A DNA stretch of 41,656 nt, from NCBI GenBank assembly GCA_015680685.1, contig MNCI01028359.1:24118-65773 (forward strand), in the 5' to 3' direction. Shown in pieces: positions 33,292-41,656 of this stretch. A program made the translations under genes and the position numbers. This DNA comes from Gnetum montanum (Eukaryota; Streptophyta; Gnetopsida; Gnetales; Gnetaceae). The stretch's first letter is position 1, and each line of letters begins with the position of its first letter. Below the pieces are notes generated by a model. That model was not told the origin of the DNA. It did not search any database and was given only the letters and a program-made list of their open reading frames with translations.

Positions 33292-33879
33292 ATTCAATTA
33301 ACATTTACCCCAAGATAGAATGTTAAATTAGAATTTTATAACTTAGTATTACATACTAAAATTGAACCCATAATCTAGAGTTATCAAATCAAGAGTCTTA
33401 TCACAAAGTTAATAATTCATTATTGGGGGGTAGGAGGGTGGGGATAAGTGTTGTAAAATCATAATATAATAATAATAATAATAATATAGATAAATTCTAA
33501 TTACATCCTTACAACCAAAAATTTTTGAGATTCCTTTTCAAGTTTTCAATGTTATAACCAATCTTAAAAAGGCTCCCCTTAAGGATAGGAAAAAGATTAA
33601 GCCTTACTCTTATTTAGAAGTATCCTTATAAGTTTTCACTTCTCATTAAAGGATTTCTTATAAATAGGAGAAAAATATCTCTAAACACAAAGAAATACAT
33701 CAATCAGAATTGAGCCTCCACAACAAAAATAAATTAAGATTGTAGAAAACAAATTAATTGTTCAGCTTTCACTATAAATGTTTATGCTTAAAACTATAGC
33801 TTAAAAGTAATATCTCTAAGAATCTAATATTTAAACTCTAAATAGAGGTCATAATTATGCTATTGCTATTGGAAAATAA
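33292..33879. other. Spacer with ATA microsatellite and repeat S
   Basis: No gene is seen. An (ATA)n tract lies at about 33463-33487. Repeat S occupies 33539-33715, in the same orientation as at 13561-13740. Confidence 0.6.
33539..33715. repeat. Repeat S, right copy
   Basis: Direct-repeat partner of 13561-13740; the two copies bracket the copia element from outside. Confidence 0.65.
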
Positions 33880-35800
33880 CTATACACTAAAGCTTCTAGA
33901 TAGAGTAGAGAATAAGCAATCAAAGATACATTCAAATATAAAGAAAGGAAGTAAATAAATTAGGTTTATTATAAAGAATGATTTCATTGATGCTTGGTTA
34001 AAAGTTATAAATTCTAGACATTCATTTCCAAGCATGTTGTATAATAGGACACTCAAGAAAAACAAGAAAAAAAGTGTCATCACTTCTACAAAGAGGACAC
34101 TAAGGAGAAATAATTCTCATATGTTTAAGATAAGTGCTAATATTAAGACCTTGATGAATAAAACACCATATAAAATAAGAATTTTTGAAAAAATAGAAGC
34201 TCTCCAAATATCTTTAATTTTCATCATCCAAAAGTAAGATGATAATTGAATATTTTTGGCCTTATTGAATTTTTTCTAAATAAAATCATTCTTTGCAATA
34301 ATCTCATATGTAACTTTATAGTTAAAAAAAAAAGAAGTTATATCCTTCAAAAAAAAAAAATATTTGAAAAGCCTAATGTGAATTATTGTCAACTATAAAT
34401 AAATTTTAAAGATAAAAAATTAAATTTCTAAAATCATTTTTTCTCTTTTTATTCAAACCATAGAGGGTAGAAGCCTCCTTTCATGTAATCAATGTATCAT
34501 GTATTTGTTAAAAGGAAAGTGTAGCAATACCAAACTTGCTTCAAGTGATACATAATTTAGATAAGTTAGTAACCCAAGCTCTTTCATTACAAGGAAGCCA
34601 CCATTGGCTAATTTTCTTAGGCATATCTTTTGAAATTGTTATATGATTGTAATTCTAATACTTGTTAAGCTTATATCATGTCTTCCAAATTTGTTTAAGA
34701 ACTTAAAAATCAAGAATAGAAATGACCTTAGAAGAAATAAGGTAATGAAGTTATTAGAAGGCTAACTATTATTATTTTTAGATTTTTCTTCCATAAGTAT
34801 TTTTTTAAAAAAATCATCCAAACATTATCTTCATTAATGCACTTTGCAATCCATTTTGCTTCAAGAGAAATACCCTAGTTATAACAATTAATGAGGCCAA
34901 GTTCTTTATCTTTCTTGTTGCTAGTGCAAATATTCCAAGTAACCCTAGAAAAGTCTTTTCTGTGTTGCTTGGAAAACCAAAGAAACTGACAGATAATATA
35001 ATCAATTCTATCATAAGAAGGTTTAAAAGGAGCCCAACAATTGGGATAATAAACATGAGTTAATTGAAGCATCTACTTAATAACTAAAACTTTTCTAGCA
35101 AGTGTAAGTTTTCTTTTTCCATTCATCAAGATTCTTTTCAATTTTATCAATCACATAATTCCATTAAATATTAAGACTAAGCTCAAAATAAAAAATTATT
35201 CTTAAAATTTTGAAGATAAAATGTTTTTTTAAAGATTTTTTAATGATTGAGAATAACTGACTCATAAATATTACCATTACAATAAACATTAAATTGTTTC
35301 CAATTGATAAGAGAGCTAGATAACATGTAGTAATCTTTTACCCTAGCTAATAAATATTATTATGTTATGGGGAATTGTTAATTATAAAACAAAATAATCT
35401 ACAAAGTACATATTAAGTACTTGTGTACCTTGATCATCAATTGAAAATTCCTTAATGATATTCCTTTGGACATCATAATGTACATTATGTAAAAGAAACT
35501 CTACAATAATAATAAAAAAGTAGGGAGCTAGAGGAAAAAATTAATAAAGTAAAAGTTGAAGAGAAAGGGAGGAACTCGATCCAAAATTTGTAGCAACTTA
35601 AGCATTAGTGTTAGTGAGTATGGTATGAACAAGATGAATAGAAAAACCACTAAATTCAAGTTTATAGAAAAAAGAAATAATAAAATTCAATTCAATCCTA
35701 TCATAAGCTTTAGCATAATCTAACTTAATAAATGAAATGTCTTATTTAGTATTAGAAGCCCATTGCATTTCCTCCCAAGGTTGGATATAAATTATAAATA
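33880..35800 (-). mobile_element. Second LINE copy, decayed
   Basis: On the minus strand, FIKLDYAKAYDRIEL (35685-35740) is the L1-type RT block also seen in the left LINE (LDYAKANDNI). A thumb-region match (CWAPFKPSYDRIDYIICQF at about 35000-35050, compare CWAPSQATY near 11960) follows, and a zinc-binding remnant CPLCRSDDTFF with LECPIIQHAWK lies at 34020-34110. It is shorter, more AT-rich and has more stops than the left copy. Its 5' end abuts the gypsy fragment near 35800. No poly(A) tail was recognised. Confidence 0.8.
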
Positions 35801-36961
35801 TTTAAAAGGATATATTGGATAACCATTATAGCCACTTAGATGTCTTCTTGTTTTATGAATACTACATACTAGTAATCTTGGTTTTGAATTACAAAGATTC
35901 AAAAGGATTCATTGGATAAACTTTAAAGTCATTGTAATCAATCATTAGGTGTCTTCTTATTTTTTGGTTGTACATCTTTTCTATTTTTTTTCTTTTGCAT
36001 GTTGAAATTGTAGTGACTTAAATATTCTATATTTTTTATACACAACTATAGCTTATATCATTGTATGAGATGCATGGAACCTACTATCTTTCAATCATTC
36101 CATGCTCATTCTTATTATTAATATTGAAAGAGAGATATCTAGTATCCAACTTTGCATTAATGACTCTTAGCCATGCTATTTCCATGATACTAGGAAACAC
36201 ACCCTTACTATTCCCTACATGGATTATTAGAAAATTTGTGAAATATAATCATCCATTGACAATGGTCATCATATTTTCAAGCTATCCTAATGGAATTATG
36301 GAAAATTATTTTGCAAGATCTAGTCTGATGTTATTATTATTTTTTTTTTGAGTGGTAAAAAGTTTTAGACACTATACATCTCTTATAAGATGATATTTAT
36401 GTGTGAACTTGAATCTTATATAGTCTTGCAAGGTGGATTTTTTGTAATCTGCAACTACATGAGGGGCCTTCTAAGATTTGTTTTTCTTTTTCTTAGAAAG
36501 AGTAGTTGCATTAATCTAGTTGAATATTACATGTATGAGCATGACTGTTTTGATTATTGATTTAGTATTAACTTACCTTATTGGTTGCTATTATTGGTTG
36601 CATTAAGATGCCTGTTGGTTACTATGGCCTTCATCTTTAGTAGATTTGAAACTAGATACCTTTCCCTGTTTCTAGTACAAGTACCTTTCCTTTTCTTTCT
36701 TCTTCTTATTTTTCTATTTATACATTTCTATTATTACCTTAATCTTCTTATTTTGTTACTCCATGATTTTGATCATGATAAAAAAATTCTTGTAAACATT
36801 ATCTTATAAGAGCATTCATAATAGCACATAAAATCAAAATAATCTTTTAGTTATTTTTAAGAAGCTTGTCTTCTTTATTCTTAATGATCTTTGAGTATGA
36901 TAAAAGGAATATGAAAGCTATTAGATAGAGGATATTATGGAAGATCAAGGATTATGAAAGA
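35800..36961 (-). pseudogene. Gypsy fragment with protease remnant
   Basis: This is a second copy of the protease region of the left gypsy element. The minus strand reads VFPSIMEIAWLRVINAKLD (36130-36200), matching SIIMGRAWLSTIDAWLE, and continues NEHGMIE. Upstream (36250-36310) is IPLG.LENMMTIVNG, matching VPLGLVEDIVTIICG, and further upstream LSKKKKN (about 36490) matches LPKKRSN. The DLG active-site part is lost. Element C is inserted at its right edge. Confidence 0.7.
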
Positions 36962-37867
36962 TGATGAGTGGCAAGGTACCCCTATGCCCAACCATATGAA
37001 TCACTAAGGCATTCACACGTGATCTAATTGAATTTCATGGACCTATAGTTCTCTACTGCACTTATTCCTCTAGGGAGTGAAATGGGTGTTGAGAACATTC
37101 ATTATCTTCCCAAATACACTTATGGAGACCAAGGCAATGATTTTTATCATTTTATGTTTTCTAAGTTTAATCACCTACAAAAATAATGAAAGGCAAAGTA
37201 ATTTAGGATCTAATTTATCTACTACCTAGCTATCCTAACACAAGTACCCATCCCACTTTTCTGAATACATCTTGAACACATATCGTGTTGTTGGACTATC
37301 AAACGTTAAGCATTGCTAGGTTACCAAGCACTATATGTATGCTCAAAGTGGTTGTGCTTGTGTTCATTAACAATTGGAAATTAATTGCTTAATTTAAATG
37401 CATTAAAGTAAAATGCATTAAAGGAAACATTAATCTATTCTCAGTGCTACAAGGATTATCAAAAAGGTTCATTTTTATTCTTGTCACACTACTATGCTTA
37501 GGTACATTATTGTTTGAACAAAGATTCGTATACACTTAGACTCTTGCTATGGGCACTCAAAAAATATTCGAACTCTAGAAAGAACAAACTGCAAGGGCTT
37601 CGCTACTCTGACTAAAAAACTATATGGAAATTGTGAGCCCAAGCGCTATATTTATAGGCTGGTGTATATCTTGTGACATCGAATATCTAACATCGCATCT
37701 TGGCTCTGACATAAGATACTTGACATTGAGGTCGGTGTATATCTCTCAACATTAGATACTCAATGTTGAGGCTAGTGTATATCCCATGACATTAGATATT
37801 CGACATTGCATCTTGGATCCAACATTGGATACCTGATGTTAGAGTGAATGAAAAATGTGATTAATCA
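36962..37867 (-). repeat. Element C 3' LTR
   Basis: 906 bp, TGATGAG...AATCA, followed at 37868 by the complement of the polypurine tract, so this is the 3' LTR of a minus-strand element. The TATA box is the complement of 37649-37656. The U3 (about 210 bp) is longer than in A and built of repeats of a 'gacattagatattcgacatt'-like phrase in place of clean GATATC pairs. Confidence 0.85.
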
Positions 37868-39049
37868 TACCCTCACGACTGAATGAAAACTCATCCTTGA
37901 GTGAAGAAGAGGAGGAACAAGTTCCTTACAAAATATTGGGAAGGTATGGGATTATGGACTAACATACAAACCAACTCAAATGGAACAAATAGACTCTGAG
38001 TACCCAAGTGTATGGAGTTAAAATCTTTACAAAATTGGGTGTTCATGATAAGAGAAGTGAACACCCTAGATAAAACTGACATACAAAGCATTTTCGCAAT
38101 TGAAGAGTGAGAGAGAAGATCTAATGATCATGAATGATCCACATCATGTGGTACCACCACATCATCCTTAGTGAAGATAGTCCTACTTCCAATTCATGCT
38201 TCCCACTATAATCACAATAGAATCATGAATTAGTATGCAATGTGTAACACATAGCTATGAGATACCTTGTCTCATTAGTGGTTACACTTGGCTAGGTTGT
38301 GATTGTGGTAGATTGATTCCTTTAGAAGTGTTAGCAGGAAGGTTGGTGAATGGGGTAAAATAGATAAGTGGTCCATTAAATTTGAAAAAGTTCAACACAA
38401 GAAAATATTTGAACAGGGTGTAAGAATTCAGAACAATAAAAAGGAAAGTTCATTGAAAAAGGTTGTGAAGATGTGCACAATTGGATGTCATTTATGATGT
38501 AAACAAAAGAATTTGATTGTAAGAGTGTTTAAGGATAAAGAACTTAACTAATCCAACTAAAAGATATGTAAGTGGATCCTCCTCATAGTAGGCATAGGCA
38601 TTTTATGCCCTTTCATAACTTCAAACTAAAGAGTTTGTGGGCTCCATGGATGATTAATGGTTATGGAAGGTTAAGTACAAAAACCTGGAAGAAACTAGCT
38701 AAGAATTCTGACATATCAAACCAGGACATCAAACAAGAACATGAAACCAACAATGAGGTGAGACTTGGAAAGCATAGATGGATGAGAGAGAGTGGAATGG
38801 AGTTCTTGATTAAGTTTACATGAATTTCCTTGTGGATTTTACACTTAAATGACTTGATAAGATCCATCATTATTCTAGACCAAAACCAACCACATTTAGT
38901 GACTTTGAATCATCATTATAAGACCAATCCATCCCCTTGAGATAGAAGAGTCCTCCCACAGAACAACCACCATTCCTTATTAAAGAAGAAAAGAGAAGTA
39001 GGAAGTGAGGAAGGGCCTTAGTTAGAGGGGACCTTTAGGCATGGGTAAG
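37868..39049 (-). mobile_element. Element C internal region, cut by element D
   Basis: This starts with the family's polypurine-tract block and conserved neighbour stretch. From about 38940 it matches element B (28960-29060) and element D (41230-41340). No reading frame is supported. At 39049/39050 element D interrupts it within the block that follows 'ggccttagttagag'. The rest of C lies beyond the window. Confidence 0.75.
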
Positions 39050-40125
39050 TGATTAGTGGGGAGGTACCCCTACACTCAACCATACGAAATGAGTGTAGCA
39101 TGTGCGATTCGGTCGAACTCCACAGACTAAGTGCCTACATGCCCCATGGAACACTTGGGGTTAATCATTTGTTGTCTTCCCAGACTTATTTGTAGTTGTC
39201 ATGGTGTATGGTTAAGTAAGTCTAAGGTATATGATTTTATTGTCTTTTATGTTTTTTCTCCTATGCTATTGAGTTGAGGGTTGAGAAACTAATTACTAAT
39301 TTTAACTAATGACTAAGTCTAAATTACCTAGCGTTAGCATCCATTCCCACTTACCGTACACACCCTGAACCGATGCAACTATGGTTACCAAACGCTAATC
39401 ATTGCTGGGATCACCATGCATAATGCACATGCTTGAAGTGATCGTACTAAGGCACTTAACTAGGAGGAAAGGGTTGAGAGAATCTAATCTAGCCTAAGTG
39501 CAATGAGTAGCCGATTCCTTAACTAACCGTCCACATCTTTGTGCACAACTACCATTAGGATTACCAAGCGCAGATCCTGAATACACCACTGGGTTACCAA
39601 GTAGTCACACTAGATGCTCGTAATCAAGTTGTACTCATACCACGTTGCAATGAGCAGCTGATTCCTTGACTATCCGTACACATCCTTAGATGCTTGTAAT
39701 CAAGTTGTACTCATTCCGCATTACTAAGAGAAAGCAATAAATAATAATGAATAAAATTCTATTCCATGCACTGCAAGGTTTATCCAGGAAGTTCATCTTT
39801 ATTACTGTACACAACTTGTGTTCAGGTACAATGTTACTCAAATAAAGATCCGTTCACTTTAGGACTCCTACTGTGGGCACGTGAAAAATATTCTATCTCT
39901 GGAGTGATCAAACTACCAGAGTTTTCCTACTTCTAACTTAGGATGATGAAATAAGGGAGAGTTTCCTCTTATTTATAGACTTGGTGGCGGACTACGATAT
40001 CATGTATGCGATATCGTAGGGCATGACACGATATCACGTATGCGATATCGCATGGGATGCGATATCGTGACTGCCGTGATATTGTGTATGTGATATCGCG
40101 GCCCATGCGATATCGCGTCTCATCA
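39050..40125 (-). repeat. Element D 3' LTR, enlarged
   Basis: 1076 bp, TGATTAG...CATCA, followed by the complement of the polypurine tract. It is 170-300 bp longer than its relatives. A partial tandem duplication inside it (39500-39646 and 39647-39726) accounts for part of this, and the longest GATATC array of the window, with eight boxes at 39996-40114, for more. The TATA box is the complement of 39970-39977. Confidence 0.88.
39996..40114 (-). promoter_or_regulatory. U3 array of eight GATATC palindromes (element D)
   Basis: Seven exact GATATC and one GATATT occur in 119 bp. Three pairs have an 8-bp spacer of consensus (R)YGTATGY; the other gaps are 11 or 14 bp. The box nearest the LTR edge is 11 bp from it, exactly as in element A and the solo LTR. 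The array lies between the LTR edge and the TATA box, where LTR enhancers sit. Confidence 0.65.
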
Positions 40126-41656
40126 TACCCCCATGACTGAATGAAAACTCATCCTTGAGTTCCTTACAAAATATTGGAAAGGTATGGGATTATTGAGGAG
40201 AATGGAACTAATGGGATGACATGTGAACAGATCATCATTACAAGACTTGACAAAGCTGGTATTCATGACAACAAGGGTGAACACCTTATTACAATGACAT
40301 CAGGCCTTAGTTGGGAGCTGAGAAAGAAAGAGAGAGAGAGAAAGAAGTGTTGCTGCTGCCAACGCCAAGATTGCACCTTCCGTTGTCCATCGGTAAGCAT
40401 GCCATCGATCTTGCTCCTTGCATAGCTACTGTAGCGCTGCTCCATTCCATGTATTCCCTCCAGATCTGGTCCATTATTGCATGATCACCATCTGCACACA
40501 CAACATAATATTATATTAGTAAGGGTAAATGAATCATCATGTAATTGATACCTTGCTTCGGTGTAAGTTCATTGGCTAGGTTTTGGTATGGTTGATATGG
40601 ATCAGGAGATATATTAATGGTAACTACCAAAGGTGTAGGGGTTAGGAAGAAAATCAAAAAATTCGGGGCTAGGAGAAAATCAAAAAAATTGAGCCCCGTA
40701 CTCCCATGACTAATCGTAAACCGCCTGTAGCATTAGAATGGAGAAAGAAAAGGAGTAAGAAAGATAGATAAAAAGGGACAACTATGGCATCAATGAAATG
40801 GATGTCAAGATGGAAATGAACAAAATAAAATAGATTGAAAAAATGTTAGGGAAAAAAAGTTAACTGGTGCACCAAAGAGAAATGTCAGTGGGTCCTCCCC
40901 AAAGCAGGCTCATGCCCTTAATGCCCTGACAAAACCACATTCAAAGAGTCCATAGGCTCTGAGAATGTTATTTGGAACAAGAGTTAAAGTATTGACCACA
41001 AGAATTTACCAAAAAGAAAACAATGTATCTACCAAAATATACACTAATGATACAACTAGCAATGAGGTGAACAATGGAGAGAAGGGGGGAGAGAAGAGGA
41101 TGGAGTGGAATCCCAAGAATAAGGTGGTGTACAGCCCCTTGTATGTTTCATGATTAATGTGACTTAGCAAATCCCATTCCAAGTTTGGCCTCAAACCAAC
41201 CACATCTAGTGACTTTACATCAATGCATTCAGCTAAACCATCCCCTTGGATAACAAGGATGCCTTCCCCAAGATTCACCACCATTCCGACGAAACAAAGG
41301 AGAGAATGGGAAGCGAGAAGGGCCTTAGTTAGAGAGAACACTTTTGGTTCCATAACCAGTGCTTGTAGCCCAAGTTTATTTCATCTCAGGGGCGTGCTTT
41401 GAATTCTCACTTAGTGTTTTTTTTTTGTTTTTTGTGTTTTGTATTTTTATGCGTGAGAACCACACCATGCAAAGACTTTGTTATTTTTATTGCTTAGCTT
41501 CCCGATGATTGGGTAACGTCGAAATGGTAATAAAACTCAAGAAGAAAACATCCAAGCACCCAAGAGAACGGCAAAAAAAAAATGCATCAAGTTCCCTTGA
41601 GGTCACACCCTTTTCAAACCTTGAGTCCTTCCTTAGTTTAAGAAATGCTCAGTCAC
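40126..41656 (-). mobile_element. Element D internal region, runs off window
   Basis: The 3' non-coding interior of a minus-strand member of the family. It begins with the polypurine-tract block. A GA-rich tract (40322-40350) and a T-rich tract (41406-41450) are present. The stretch 41230-41620 matches elements B and C, and 'cccttgaggtcacaccc' near 41597 matches element A. No coding sequence is supported; gag would lie further right. Confidence 0.75.

Noticed and set aside
36957-39054. Target duplications for elements C and D
   Set aside because: Their second ends lie outside the window, so no comparison is possible.
39996-40114. CRISPR-like array in the GATATC region
   Set aside because: The repeats are 6-bp palindromes with 8-14-bp gaps inside a plant LTR; length and context do not fit.
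40174-40501. Overlapping frames on both strands near the GA tract
   Set aside because: They lie in the non-coding interior of element D, are not shared with B or C, and are partly low complexity.
1-41656. tRNA, rRNA or snRNA genes
   Set aside because: No cloverleaf, A/B-box pair or conserved rRNA stretch was recognised; the tRNA-like matches are only primer-binding sites.

Overview
The window is AT-rich nuclear DNA from a seed plant. The evidence is plant-type LTR retrotransposons (Ty1/copia with an initiator-Met primer site, Ty3/gypsy with a tRNA-Asp primer site), plant LINEs, U-rich introns with GT/AG ends, and scaffold gaps (210 Ns at 20351-20560; single Ns at 12937 and 25792). The old, heavily decayed, nested elements would fit a large slowly turning-over genome such as a gymnosperm, but that is inference. 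About 85% of the window is transposon-derived. I found no tRNA, rRNA or CRISPR array.

Layout. 1-6724: a Ty3/gypsy element on the minus strand (5' LTR, tRNA-Asp PBS, gag, protease, RT, RNase H; it runs off the left edge), with a solo LTR inserted in the protease codons (2111-2907, target duplication GTTAT). 6725-10440: the only low-repeat stretch. It holds a probable five-exon minus-strand gene for a 125-residue protein with a C-terminal membrane segment, a candidate upstream exon, and on the plus strand a diverged tandem duplication with a 109-codon open frame that meets the gene tail to tail. 10440-13090: a minus-strand LINE. 13906-33291: one Ty1/copia element on the minus strand, split by two later LTR insertions. 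Element A (18077-24098, plus strand, target duplication CCAAG) lies in pol, and element B (26796-33060, minus strand) lies in the 5' LTR. 33880-35800: a second LINE copy of the same family. 35800-36961: a gypsy protease fragment. 36962-41656: element C, interrupted by element D, both minus strand and both running off the right edge.

The most distinctive content is one LTR family (the solo LTR and A-D, related to the left gypsy element). A and B carry gag but no recognisable protease, RT or integrase, so they look like non-autonomous gag-only elements that would need pol from relatives such as the left element. In C and D only the 3' non-coding interior is visible. The LTR ends are TGATG...CATCA. 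In the solo LTR, A and D the very short U3 consists largely of GATATC palindromes, repeatedly paired with an 8-bp spacer, directly upstream of a TATAAATA box. Element A also carries a second decayed reading frame (22523-23119) next to its 3' LTR that I could not assign. All transposon reading frames are broken, often at CAG or CGA codons that became stops, as expected from methylcytosine deamination.
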